This document shows positions 49,401 through 59,704 of a DNA stretch of 64,000 nt, in pieces. A program made the position numbers and the translations under genes. Each line of letters begins with the position of its first letter. The first letter of the stretch is position 1. This DNA is from Phocoena phocoena (Eukaryota; Chordata; Mammalia; Artiodactyla; Phocoenidae): assembly GCF_963924675.1 (NCBI RefSeq), contig NC_089219.1:145286288-145350287 (forward strand), given 5' to 3'. The notes beneath the pieces are model-generated. The model was not told where the DNA came from. It ran no database searches and saw only the letters and a list, made by a program, of their open reading frames with translations.

Positions 49401-51131
49401 TGTAAGACTGAGAAAGAACTTTGAGTCAGAAAAGGAAGGCAGTGATGCCATCCTCAGGAGCCCCAAATGTCACAAACTGACAACTTTCTTGGGCAATATG
49501 GTTGTGGTACGTGTTGCCCTGGTGTTTTCAGATATTGCATACTCTAAGAGGATCCTTCATGTCAGTCCTCACTGGGTTTAGAAACTGATGATGACTCTAA
49601 TTTGTACAGCCCTTGCTGGTGACACAATGTTTCTGCTGGGAAGTATATGAGCTTAAGGCTTGGGGATAGACTTACGGTAAAATCCTGAGCTCTCGTAGCC
49701 CTTTACTGCTGGTAACGACCATGGGGGGAAATTTGGGCCCAGATGCTGCCAAGCGAAAGCAGAATTGCTGTCATTGCCTGAGAGCCGCAGTTGACCTTGA
49801 AGTCAGGGATTAGGCCCCAAGTCTGCATGACCTCAGAAAAGCCACCGTACCTCTGAGTTTCAGTTGTCTCGCTTGTGAAATGGGGTCTGTGTCCTCCTGA
49901 TGGCCTCTTCCTTCCCCTCATTTCCTTCCCACCTTAGTTATCATCTCTGGTCCCTGGTACCCACATGAGCTTCTTTACCAGTCTTTGCCTCAAAGGCATC
50001 CTAGACCCTGAATCACCCCCCGAGACGGCACCTCATTCCTCAATCAGCCTCTCTTTAGAAGCTCAGACCAGGGTTTCTCAGCCTCAGCACTATTGACATT
50101 TGGGGTCAGCTATTTCCTCGTTGGGGTGGGGGCAGTAGTGCCCCCTTCCCAGCTGTGACAACCCAAACTGTCGCCAGCCGCTCCAGATGTTCCCCGGGGA
50201 CTGTCAGAATTGGCCCAGTTGAGAATTATTGCCCTAGACAGCTTAATTTCTGAGGCAGAAGTGGGATTTGCAGTGATTTCAATGCCTCCCATTTCTGGTC
50301 TCTGCTTTGTGACTGTGTCCTGCACATACCCAGAGAAGGCAGCACAATGACCTCAAATCCTCCTGAGATAGGAGATTGGAAAGTCAGCGATATTTGAGCT
50401 AAACGGATCATCTCTTTGGAAATAACAAAGGATGTAATGTTCTTGGCTTCTTTTTCACATATATTAAGTCTAGGTAATCTCTCCTCAGGCTGAAGTGGGT
50501 CTTAATCATTCCCCTTTGTACCCACTCAGTGTTCTCACCTCCTCTTTCTCCCCTCTCAGCTCCCTCTTTTATTTTTGTGGAACTGGTCTCGCTTGAAGAA
50601 GATTTTGACTTCTTCTCTTTTTATTCCCTCAGCTCAGTAAAAGCCCCTCCGCAGATTTATGAGTAAAACTTAAATCCCAGAAGAGAAAGTCCCTGTGGAG
50701 AAGGCAGCCGAGGGGCCTGCTGGAGGCCCGCGACAGGCAGCTCTGTGGCCTTTCTGAGCTGGGGCTCGGGGAGAGCCGTGGACTTCGGCAGCATGGCCCC
50801 TGTGGCTTCCAGAGGGAGAGCTCAGAAGCTCAGAAGCATCTTGCCTCAGCATTCAGTAACTATACAAAGGCATGTGGAATATTCTGCTACAGGAAGAATT
50901 CTGTTCTTTGGAATCTAGTTAAAATATTAGCTCATCGCCGGGCTTCCCTGGTGGCGCAGTGGTTGGGAGTCTGCCTGCCGATGCAGGGGACGTGGGTTCG
51001 TGCCCCGGCCCCGGAGGATCCCACGTGCCACGGAGCGGCTGGGCCCGTGAGCCGTGGCCGGTGAACCTGTGCGTCCGGAGCCTGTGCTCCACAACGGGAG
51101 AGGCCACAACAGTGAGAGGCCCACATACCGC

Positions 51132-51162
<31 letters not shown>

Positions 51163-53865
51163 GCTCATCGGAACCATTCAAATGTATTCTTCATTTTACT
51201 TGGAGGTGAAGAGAATTTCCAGTTGCAGGGTGGAGAGTGTGTGTGTGTGTGTGTGTGCGCGCATGTACGAACTACACAGAGCTGTGGCCTCTCTCAGCCC
51301 TTTGCTACAGGCAGCGCTCCCCACGATGCCTAGGTCCCCATCCCCTCCTCCCAGCCAGACCCTTCCTGCCCACAGAGGGCCTCTTGCTGCATTGGGAGAC
51401 TGAATTCTGACTCCCGGACTAGAGCTGTCAGAGGCCAGAGGAGAGCCGGGGGCATTGGGGGTGGTAGGCCTGGAGGAGAGCTGAAGACGTAATGCAGCCA
51501 GGGTACTAGGGGGCCAAAGTGGCCCAGCTCAGCCTGTTGCAGGGTGGGTGAGGCCCGCTGCCATGGAGAGTATTCCGGGTCACCCTGAGAGCCTGCCTGG
51601 GAAAGACAGGAGGCAGAGAGATAGCTCCGATGGCCTCTATGTGCAACCTCTCTGGGGCCCTTGTTCTGAGAGGGAGGAAAGTGCCTAGAGTGGGAGGGAG
51701 GGAAGGAAGGGGGCAAGAGAAGGAGACCAAGGGCGAGGGTTGTGGAGTTACTGAGCTCGTAGATGTTGGCATTGGGGCCTGTTGGGCAGGGGTACAGGAG
51801 AAGGTAGCAGAGGCCCCTAGTTGCTATACATTTCTGATCTTTGGAGAGAGACCTTATTTAATATAAGTAAGATTGACTATGATGCAAGACTGAATAGAAC
51901 ATGTAATGAGAGATGTGGTTCCATTAGGTGCTATGATCTGGGAAGCCTTCCTGGAGGTGGTGGGCTTGACCTTCCACACAAAAGCAGGAAGGCAGCTCAG
52001 TTGAGGATAACAGCTTTAGTAAAGAGGCAGAGCTGAGAATTTGCATGTATCTTCATGGCCTGTAAGAAGATCAGACTTTTTTATCAATATTTCTTAAAAG
52101 TTACTGGTAAGATAATAAGGTTGGGCTCCCAGCTCAGGAAATGCGTGGCATGAATGGTTCAACAAAGCCTAACCATATGAATCAACCTAGAAATGATTGA
52201 AAACAACATTTCAACAAGATGCAAATAAGATCGTCAGCCTTAAGAAGGTCTCTATTGGTATGCCATAGGGCTCTGCAAGTGGCCGAGTATTGTAGGACTT
52301 ATTAATGAGTTGGGTGAAGAAAAGGAAGACCTACTTCATCGAGTTAGCGGACAGCTTAGAGCTGTGTGGTATCACTAACCCAGGAGCTGACACAATCAAT
52401 ATTCAAAAAGATTTTGCTAGGCTGACAGATGACCAAGCAAACAGGGCGAAATTCAGTAGAAGCGGATGTAAGGCCCACCCTTAAGCCAAAGTATCAGTTG
52501 TAGTTCAAGTATGCACAGAGAAGCGGCCGATGCAGACAAAGCTTGCACTTCTCTGCATTCTCAGAGAGAATCCCCAGAGCTAGGTGGCTGCGCACTTGGG
52601 TCCCACCCGGAGCAGACTACCTCACGCATTTGCCCTCTGAATGGCGGGACCATCCCCAGAATCGTGCATTGTGTTTTGGGAACATTTTCTCAGAGCTCCT
52701 GGCAAATTGGAACGTGTGTTGGGAATGGCCTCCCGAAGGGCGTTGGAACCAGAAGTCCTGAAACCCAAGGAACTCAGAGGACCTGAAGCAGTTGGGCTCA
52801 GAGAATACCTAAGGGGAAGTGGTATGGGGCCGTCTCCTAACATTTCAAGAACTGTGATGTTGAAAAAGTATTGCATGTACTCTGTGTGGTTCCATAGGTG
52901 GAACCAAGCCCAGTGGGTGGGTTTAAAGGAGAGAATGATTTTGGATAGTACAAAGAGGAGCTTTCTAATACAGCAGCTCAGAAATAGCAGGAACTGTCTT
53001 TGGAAGGAGAGAGTGTCCAGCACAAGTTGGATGTCGGAGCTAGAATTACATAGGGAAGGTTTCTGCACTGTGTGGTTTGGGCTAAGGGCTCTCTGATCTC
53101 CCGCGGTTCTAAGCCTCTGTAAACTCCGATATGGTGGGAGCTTAACAGGTGAGTGTTGGAGCAAAGCCAAGGCAAGGGGTGTTTTCATTCATTTACTCAG
53201 CATTCGACAAACATGTGTTATGTTCCCGGCACTGTTCCAGGTGCTGGGGCTGTAACAGTGAACCCAGCAGAAACCACCAGAAAGCAGATCAGTGGCTGTG
53301 GGGAGAGGGTCACTGACTGCAGAGGGAGATCAGGGAACTTCTCAGAATGATGGAAATGTTCTGCGTCTTGATCAACACAGGTGTTTACATTTGTCAAAAC
53401 TCATCAAATTATACACCTAAAAGTAGGTGCATTTTATTTTATGTCAATTATAAATAAGATAATAAAGATGATTCAGAAAACAAAGCCCGGCCCTCATCCT
53501 GGTGGGAGGGGAGAGACGTGAAGCAAATGAACAAACAAATCTGAGTGGTGGAGGCAGCTAATGAGAAAGATTCCAGGGAAGGAGGTGAGCATCGTGGCTG
53601 GGGTTAGATCTGCCCGGAGGACAGAGGAAGGGCGCGTGGTTTCAGAACCCATGCTGAAGACTGATTTCTGTCTTCCCAGGAGTATGAGTGCCTGGAGCAA
53701 GAAAACACAGTGCTGCGGAGAGAGATCGGGAAGCTGACGGAGGAGCTGAAGCACCTGAGCGAGTTGCTGAAGGAGCACGAGAAGATATGCCCGCTGCTGC
53801 TCTGCCCCGTGAACTTTGTACCGGTGCCGCGGCTGGACCCCGTGGCTGGCTGCCTGCCCCGGTGA
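42958..53865 (+). CDS. BATF3: BATF3, basic leucine zipper transcription factor ATF-like 3
   Basis: Coding sequence is join(42958-43035, 45143-45247, 53680-53865), 122 residues. BATF3 is a small AP-1 family bZIP protein. It pairs with JUN proteins, cooperates with IRF8 on composite DNA sites, and is required for type 1 conventional dendritic cells. Seen: a short N-terminal segment (1-26), an acidic SPEDDD stretch (27-32), a basic region (33-51) with the bZIP signature N-x-x-A-A-x-x-S-R at 41-49, and a zipper with leucines at 59, 66, 73, 80 and 87. The C-terminal tail ends DPVAGCLPR. Both introns are phase 0 with GT/AG ends. From memory the human protein is 127 residues. This one lacks four residues of the Gln/Pro linker before SPEDDD and one near the C-terminus. 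There is a G at -3 of the start codon. The neighbour upstream, NSL1, is as in human. Confidence 0.97.
43806..43960 (+). repeat. MIR SINE
   Basis: 'gggctttgccacacacaggc', 'ccttgggcaatttgctcaac' and 'ctctgaacctcagtttcccc' are typical of the MIR core. Confidence 0.88.
44009..44218 (-). repeat. CHR-type SINE, short form
   Basis: A minus-strand copy with a T tail of about 19 bases, in BATF3 intron 1. No obvious target duplication. Confidence 0.93.
44795..44985 (+). repeat. MIR SINE
   Basis: 'ggagtccagcagacctgagt', 'ctactagctgtgatacctgg' and 'gagcaagttcctcagcatct' follow the MIR consensus. Confidence 0.8.
45143..45247 (+). CDS. BATF3: BATF3 coding exon 2 (basic region)
   Basis: This exon has 35 codons between a C-rich acceptor (ccccccag) and the donor GAG/gtgaga. 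It encodes the acidic patch SPEDDD, the whole DNA-contacting basic region and the first zipper leucine (residue 59). The DNA-contacting residues look unchanged from human BATF3. Confidence 0.97.
45660..46360 (+). repeat. L2 LINE, ORF2-derived part
   Basis: Follows L2 internal order: 'ttgctggctcctctgacacc', 'tctccagtgtctgcttagat', then 'gcttagatacctccaaaggg' and 'ctgagctttattctaaactc'. Highly diverged, no open frame. Confidence 0.55.
47148..47668 (-). repeat. MaLR LTR (MLT1 type), antisense
   Basis: 'tttcctatggctgctgtaac', 'gtctcactgggctaaaatca', 'tctggaggttctgcagagga' and a final 'gcctaccacaa' match antisense MaLR-type LTR sequence. An antisense L2 remnant (47040-47147) abuts it on the left. 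Confidence 0.65.
48501..48726 (+). repeat. L1 LINE, very short 3' copy, sense to BATF3
   Basis: A plus-strand L1 3' end of 226 bases, finishing 'caataaagatgtttaaaaa'. The perfect duplication gggctttgagtaaa lies at 48487-48500 and 48727-48740. Confidence 0.95.
49690..49905 (+). repeat. MIR SINE
   Basis: 'catgacctcagaaaagccac', 'cctctgagtttcagttgtct' and 'gtgaaatggggtctgtgtcc' match the MIR 3' half. The left boundary is uncertain. Confidence 0.65.
50066..50236 (-). repeat. hAT-type nonautonomous DNA transposon
   Basis: It starts 'cagggtttctcagcctcagc' and ends 'ccagttgagaattattgccc', giving short inverted ends, with 'actattgacatttggggtca' inside. It seems to be the same family as the fragment at 8026-8185. 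Confidence 0.7.
50938..51159 (+). repeat. CHR-type SINE, short form
   Basis: A plus-strand copy with a long pure A tail. The perfect duplication ttagctcatcg lies at 50927-50937 and 51160-51170. Looks young. Confidence 0.96.
51237..51262. repeat. (GT)n microsatellite
   Basis: About ten GT units followed by GCGCGC. Confidence 0.95.
52160..53125 (+). repeat. CR1/L3 LINE fossil, 3' part
   Basis: Read in order, the sequence follows the L3 (CR1 clade) 3' end: 'acttattaatgagttgggtg', 'atcaatattcaaaaagattt', 'gcgaaattcagtagaagcgg', then the 3' region with 'aagtattgcatgtactctgt', 'ggtggaaccaagcccagtgg' and 'ctttctaatacagcagctca'. Heavily diverged and with indels. Confidence 0.65.
53180..53600 (-). 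repeat. L2 LINE, antisense, split by an old L1
   Basis: 'ttcatttactcagcattcga', 'ggcactgttccaggtgctgg' and 'gtaacagtgaacccagcaga' are antisense L2. It resumes with 'ccctcatcctggtgggaggg' after the insertion. It ends about 80 bases before BATF3 exon 3. Confidence 0.75.
53283..53470 (+). repeat. Old L1 (L1M-type) 3' end inside L2
   Basis: 'gaatgatggaaatgttctgc', 'acatttgtcaaaactcatca', 'aattatacacctaaaagtag' are the last bases of old L1s. Both sides are L2. Confidence 0.8.
53680..53865 (+). CDS. BATF3: BATF3 coding exon 3 (zipper and C-terminus)
   Basis: This exon has 61 codons plus TGA (53863-53865), after the acceptor tcttcccag. It starts EYECLEQEN, carries zipper leucines 66, 73, 80 and 87, and ends with a Cys/Pro/Leu-rich tail (ICPLLLCPVNFVPVP). 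Compared with human, the Ser at residue 65 is Cys and one Pro near the end is missing. Confidence 0.97.
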   Translation, partial: EYECLEQENTVLRREIGKLTEELKHLSELLKEHEKICPLLLCPVNFVPVPRLDPVAGCLPR

Positions 53866-54185
53866 AGCCCAGAGACGGTCCTCCTCTGCCCAGCAAGGAG
53901 CGTTGGTCTTTTTCACACCTGGGAAGAGGCTTCCCTCTGCATCCATGTACCGGGGGACCTGTGGCTGGGTCAGCTCTTCGGAGCTGCGGGCCGTGTCCCC
54001 AGCAGCCCAGGCTCAGCGTGACGCTCTCACAGGCCCTTGACTCAGAGCCTTTAGCGGATCCAGGCAGGGAGGCCATCCTCAGGAATCGCTGCGCATCCAC
54101 TTTGGCAGCTAGTAGGTTCCGTTTTTGTGCAGAATCATTGCCTCTAGCACATGGATAATAAAGGTGTTATCTTCTCTCCTTTCGA
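53866..54185 (+). other. BATF3: BATF3 3' untranslated region with AATAAA
   Basis: A short 3' UTR of about 300 bases follows the stop codon. A canonical AATAAA lies at 54157-54162, followed by a T-rich, GT-containing stretch suited to cleavage near 54,180. An AP-1-type heptamer TGACTCA sits at 54039-54045 inside it, possibly by chance. Confidence 0.75.
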
Positions 54186-56150
54186 CAAGTTCTTAGAATT
54201 TAGAGACACAATACCTTTCCTCTCCCTGAAGAGGTCATCTCCTGTCTCCTCAGGTGGTTTTGCAGCTCCTGGGTCTTGCTTCTCCTCCTGGTAATCTCCC
54301 CCATGGTCACATCCATGCTAGTTGAGGAGGCACCCTTGGGGTGGGACTCCCCTGCCACCCCAGCTGGGTCATGCAGGGGTGTGCTGGGCATGACTCGTGC
54401 TTGTCTTATGCGCTGCGTGACCCTCCATCCTGGTCAACTTTCCCACCCAGGCTGGACCGTCCTGGAAGATTTTCTGCTTCAGGCTGGTTTTCCCATGTGC
54501 TCTGTATATTCCCGGGTCACCTCCCATTCCATTGGTAGTCACAGGATCAGGGGACAAATGCACTTTATAGAAGTCTGAATCACACCCGAATGGAGGAGAT
54601 CTGTCCCCTATGTAAACAAGCAAATATTTGGGTAGATGAGGAGAGGGGAGCTATTTCCTTTTAAAGGTCCCATCCAACTCTATTCTTTCAGGAAAATCAG
54701 AACCAGGCCAAGTTGAAAGTGGCCCCAGCAAGAAAAGCATCCCATCCCCTCCCAATTCTCTTTCTTCCTGGAACAAGGGAGTTGTGGAAAGTGGAGCCAG
54801 CCTATCATAAAGGGAAAAAGAAATGGGAACAGCAGGGAAAGTGCTTTGTTGTAAATGTAAATGGTTAAAAAAAAGAAAAGAAATAGAAAGCAGCTCTTCC
54901 CAGGGGTGAAGAACTTGCTGACCTCATGCCAGGATTCATACTGGCTAATCCCCACCAGCCTCCCCTTGTTTTCCTTTTTTCTCTCTTTCTTCCCCTGCTT
55001 ACTGGAGGCTGGCCTGCTGTCTTCTAACTCACGCAGGCTGATGGTGGCAAGATTTCCCTGGTCAGAGGCGCTGGAAGGCTGCTGTTAGACAGGGCCTGTG
55101 CCTGCTGGCAGGACCAGGCCAAAGCTTCCCGAATACAGCTCTTTCAGGGAGATGGTGGAATTATCTAGCCACGCGGCTTGTGGCATCTTAGTTCTCCGAC
55201 CACGGATTGAACCCAGGCCCTTGGCAATGAAAGCGTGGAGTCTTAACCACTGGACTCCCAGGGAATTCCCAGCACAAGACACTTTAAAATCATCCAGCCT
55301 CACCCTTCACTTTGTAGTTGAGGTGTGTGGCCAGGGGGAGGGGATTGCTCACGGTCTCCTGTGAGTTAGAAGCAGAACCAGAAGCAGACCCCAGGGGATC
55401 TGACTGCTGATCCACTGTAGTTGATAGATTCAGGCTGCCGCCGTGCCAGGGTCCTGCTCAGCTGTGGCTAACTGTGGTGTGACCTTCTGTCAGCACCTCA
55501 CCAGGCTGCCAGGGCCACACAGTCCAGGCGAGTGGCCCATCTGTGAAGGATGGACTCAGAGCCAGGGCCCCAGGGGCCTATGTAGCTGAGGAGAGCATGG
55601 ACACGTGAAGTATGTGTCTTGTACCAGCAGGCATTTTGCTGCTGCCTTCGACTCCAGCGCTTTCCAGAAGGGAGAATTTTACACTCTGGCTGGGGCTCAC
55701 CTGGCCCTGCAGTACTTCCAGGCTCTGGCTTGCAGACCCCTCTCACTGTCTTACTGCTGATCTGCTCCGACCCCTGTGGTCACTGCTGTCCAGCTGGCTG
55801 CTCACCCACTCCGCTGCTGACCCCAGGGAGTCCGTGCCCACCAGCCCCACTGGCCAGAGCCCCCTGGCACCATGTAACAACCCAGGGACCAGTTTCCTTC
55901 CATGTAGCTGCTATGGGCCCCCGAGGCCTTGGAGTCCCCCTAGATCCTCTACCCTGACTGGGCGACTTGGAGGAAGCGTCCTTGGAGGATGGTGGGGAAG
56001 GGCTGTGTCCTGGAGGTGAGAGTGCATCCTTTCCCACGCACAGTCCTCGTGCCAGACCTCAAACGCGTGGCCTCACCCAGACACAAGGAAGGCTGGGAAA
56101 TGAAACTCAGCCCCGTGCCCAGGAGCTGGAGGAGAGCGCTTAGGTGAACA
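54186..56150. other. Intergenic, mostly unassigned
   Basis: Past BATF3. Only a SINE-head fragment at 55172-55269 was recognised. The G+C-rich part at 55,500-56,050 gives several overlapping open frames of up to 135 codons on both strands. None resembles a known protein and none has a gene context. Confidence 0.5.
55172..55269 (-). repeat. Short CHR-type SINE head
   Basis: Antisense tRNA-like head: 'gattgaacccaggcccttgg' then 'ttaaccactggactcccagg' ending gaattccc. Confidence 0.85.
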
Positions 56151-56720
56151 TCTGTCAGCCTCTGCCATAAGACAGCCTAGCTTTTGCTCCCGCCACCTCA
56201 CTGAAACTGTCCCCTTGGAGGTCACCAGGAGGCCCTTTTTTGCTAAATCTAATGGGCATGTCTCAGGCTTTATCTTCCTTTACTTCCTAACAGCTTGTGA
56301 CACTGGCTTTGGTGTTGCTTCTACCCTCTCTACCTGCTTCTCAGTATAAAGGGGCTCCTCTTCTTGGGGCCTCAGTCACCACCTATCCCTATAAGACAAC
56401 TCCCACATCGGTACCCAGAGCCCTGCTCTCCCTTCAGAGGGCAGACTTGTGTATTCAGCTGCCCATCACGTGTCTCTGAAAGACCGTCTCACAAACGTTT
56501 CCCACTCAACAAGTTCAAAACCATACTTGTGATCTCATCATCTTCCCTTCAAACCTGCTTCTCAATCTGTTTCTCCCTGTTTAATAAAGGGCTCCATCAT
56601 CCCTCTGGTCAGAAACCAACACATCGTATTTGATTCCTCCAAATCCTTCAGTTGTGTCTCCTAGATATACCCCGATCCAGCCACTTGGCTCCAATGTGCC
56701 AGCTGCCTTATCCGCTATCA
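56151..56720 (+). repeat. L2 LINE, ORF2-derived part
   Basis: Matches L2 internal phrases in order: 'ggtcaccaggaggccctttt', 'gctaaatctaatgggcatgt', 'acttgtgatctcatcatctt', 'cccttcaaacctgcttctca' and 'gtatttgattcctccaaatc'. Confidence 0.75.
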
Positions 56721-56821
56721 AGAAATTTATTCAAAGTATCTGCTGGGCACAGGGGCTTCCTCCCTAAGCTGTGTGTTCACTGAGGTTGAGCTCACATTTA
56801 GGGAGGGTTAGGCCCCCATTT

Positions 56822-57034
56822 TTTTTTTTTTTTTTTTTGCAGTACGCGGGCCTCTCACTGTTGTGGCCTCTCCCGTTGTGGAGCACAGGCTCCGGACGCG
56901 CAGGCTCAGCGGCCATGGCTCACGGGCGCAGCCGCCTCGCAGCAGACATGTGGGATCTTCCCGGACTGGGGCATGAACCCGTGTCCCCTGCATCGGCAGG
57001 CGGACTCTCAACCACTGCACCACCAGGGAAGCCC
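56822..57034 (-). repeat. CHR-type SINE, short form
   Basis: A minus-strand copy with T tail. Duplication taggcccccattt (from 56809) and taggctcccattt (from 57035), one mismatch. Confidence 0.95.
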
Positions 57035-57047
57035 TAGGCTCCCATTT

Positions 57048-59005
57048 CTGATGTCAACAGTAAATTTGGAGTTAGGGAACAAAAACTAGGGTAGTCCAGG
57101 GTAGTGAGTCATGGTGATGGGGACAAGTCCCCTCCAAGATAACTGGAGAGGTGACCAGAGTTCTGAAAACCAAATGTTCCTGAAACTTGTTGCTAAAAAC
57201 ATCTTTATTCAGATCCCAGTAACATTGAGGGCCGTCTCAGCTCCCCTCTGAAAAAGTAGAAATTCCGTATAAATCGGAGAAATGATTATTTTGTTCCCGG
57301 AGCTACAAGGGAAGTAGATCAGTTCTGGAGACTAGATTTGATTGGCTGTATTCACACTGCTGCTGTGTGCCAGACACTGGGCTGGGTATCTGAATTAAAT
57401 CTGAGAGTGACTGTTTGTCGGGCTGGGAGGAAGGGAGGCAAGCTGAGAAAGGCCCCTTTAGAATAGAAAGTGTCAGAGAGGGAGGAAGCCCTTCCTTCAC
57501 ACCCATGCAGCCACACCACTTCCTGTCCGCAATCTTGCCCCGTATTGCACCACCTCAGCCTTGAAGCCTGGGGTTTCCATCACTGAATCAGGCCCCAGTT
57601 TTGGCCTCAAAGCTTGGTTGAGAATGATGACTCTAACGGACAGGAAAGCGAGAGACTCAAAAGCCCCTCTCTTCTTTCCCATCAGTGCTAGGGTTTCCAC
57701 AGTCCGGGTGTACTCACCAGGGCTGTGGGTTCTGCCGTAGAAGGAGCTAGAAGAAAAGGGGTAGCCCCAATCTCACTGAAATGTCTTCCCTCCTGGATGT
57801 CCAGGAAGTCCTGGCAGTGTCATCCATGCCACAGCAGGAAGGCTTGTAACCAAAAGCCAGGGAAGTGGAAAGAAGAAACAGTGGAGAGGAGGAAGGAGAG
57901 AGGAAGGAAGGGAAGGAGAAGGAGAGAAGGAAGTGGGAAGGGGGAAGGGAAGAGGGTGATGGGGATCCTTGAGCTCTGAACCTAAACCATCCCTGCTCCT
58001 GGGAAGTTATGCTGAAGCCCCAGGAGGGTATGCTATTTGGAAGCTCCCCTAACAATGCCACACGTCTGCAGGCGTGAGAGTGGAGCTAGCCAAGGCTAGT
58101 CTCTGGAAGCCCCTCTATGCTTGAAGTCAAGGGAAATTTCCTGGATTGCCCATTTGGAAACTGACCACCTTGATGAAATGGTTCCTCCCCAAATATTTGG
58201 GGCAAAGGAGATCCATGTGGTTACTACTGTCGCCATGGACACCAGCACCATCGGCACGACGCACACTGAAAGTCTGCAGTTAGCAGATGCAGGTGCGCTT
58301 GGCGTGGCGTGCTTGAACTTGTGCCCCAGTCTGGGGCTGTGTTCAGGGCACACTCTGTCCCTAGAGACAGCTCACCTGCTCTTTTGGGTGTTCTAGCATG
58401 ACCTTTTCTGGTATGGTATTCTTAAGAAGATCAGAAATGTCATTGCAGGTCAGACCAAAGGCCGCTAGCCCAGAATTCCAACCACGACACGGAGGGGAAG
58501 CGTGAGGGAGAGTCCAGTGTTTGCGTTCTAAGACGCCATCCTGAAAGGCCTGAGGTGTACTTGGAACTTCCCTGATTTCCCTTAATAACCCACTGTTATC
58601 TATCCATTCATTAATCAAGAGTCTTCTTGAACCAGTTTGAGTTCTCCATCACCTTGTACAGGGTGGTACTTGTGCTCTGCTCTGAATCCACCCCCTGCTC
58701 TTCTAAATCCCAGAGAAACTCATTCTTGGATGGTGCTGGGACCTGGAAAGCAGGACTATTTCCTGAGCATCCCAGGTTCACCAAGCTTCCTTGCAGTCCT
58801 TCCTCTAGGCTGGCAGCAAGGCCAAAAAGTACCTTGCGAAATGTCACAAACGTACAGAAGGCTCAATTTGCCAGGCAGTACTTTTTTGAAATTGAGAAAG
58901 CAAGAGTTCAAGAACCACAAGTAGTGGCCGGTGTCCTGAGGCTAAAGAGTGGGAAGAACCAATGAATGTTCCCCGCGGTAGTTCTTGAGCTGTTGCAGCA
59001 CATTT
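57048..59005. other. Intergenic, unassigned apart from a purine tract
   Basis: No repeat family or gene recognised. Overlapping open frames of 70-112 codons near 57.7-59.0 kb on both strands show no known domain. Confidence 0.45.
57883..57956 (+). repeat. Purine-rich (GGAA/GGAGA) tract
   Basis: 51 uninterrupted purines (57883-57933), one T, then 22 more purines of G/A. Confidence 0.9.
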
Positions 59006-59260
59006 GTAAATTATTTCGATTGATCATTGTGAAACTTTATTAGTAATTAATTACTTATTTTAATTCATCGTCATTAATTATTACAGTAAACGAATATATT
59101 TATTAATAAAATAAATGATAAAATAAATTATTTATTTATTGTTGTAATATACCAACATATTTACTTATGAAGTAATAAAATATTTCTTTTAAAATAATAA
59201 AATAATGCATTATTAATAGCTATTATTATGAATTTACGAATTAGCTATTGTTCAAACAAT
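59006..59260. repeat. AT-rich low-complexity tract
   Basis: About 250 bases of nearly pure A+T made of attaat, aataaa, tatttatt and similar words, with several short self-complementary stretches. Confidence 0.9.
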
Positions 59261-59491
59261 TAGTAGTGAAATACCCATTGCACGTGTGGGGAGGGGGGCA
59301 GGGCCAGTAAGGGAAAGACCCCCCCCTCACCCCACAGCACCTTAAAGGGCACCTTGTCATACAATTTCTGAAAACTTACCTCCAGACCTATCTCACCTGG
59401 AGCAGAGGAAATCTAATGATTTTCTCCGTCTGGTCGGAACAGGGAATACCCCTCCTTAGAATGTAAGCAATTACAGGACAGGTATTGTGTT

Positions 59492-59704
59492 TTTTGTTTG
59501 TTTGCTTTTTTGTTGTTTTTTAAAATTTTTATTGGAGTACAGTCGATTTACAATGTTGTGTTAGTCTCAGGTGTATAGCAAAGTGAATCAGTGATACATA
59601 TACATATATCCACTCTCTCTATATTTTTTAAGATTCTTTTCCCATATAGGTCATTACAGAGTATTGAGCAGAATTCCCTGTGCTATACAGTGGGGCCTAG
59701 GGAA
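59492..59704 (-). repeat. L1 LINE 3' end, minus strand
   Basis: 'gatttacaatgttgtgttag' and 'gtgtatagcaaagtgaatca' are antisense L1 3' UTR. Short attgtgt flanks at both ends. Confidence 0.88.

Larger units (their letters stand above)
45248..53679 (+). other. BATF3: BATF3 intron 2
   Basis: An 8.4 kb intron with L2 RT-region sequence, a MaLR LTR, a short L1, MIR, a hAT element, a SINE, a GT microsatellite, a CR1/L3 fossil and an L2 split by an old L1. Unassigned stretches remain at about 46,400-47,000, 47,700-48,480, 48,750-49,690 and 51,270-52,150. Confidence 0.85.

Noticed and set aside
52641..53188. Open frames of 151 (+) and 188 (-) codons in BATF3 intron 2, considered as an extra exon.
   Set aside because: They overlie the CR1/L3 fossil and lack suitable splice sites in frame with BATF3.
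55612..56019. Overlapping GC-rich open frames of 112-135 codons (+) past BATF3, considered as a possible GARIN4 (FAM71A) or new gene.
   Set aside because: No recognisable similarity to that family, no conserved domain and overlapping frames on both strands. The expected next gene probably lies beyond the window.
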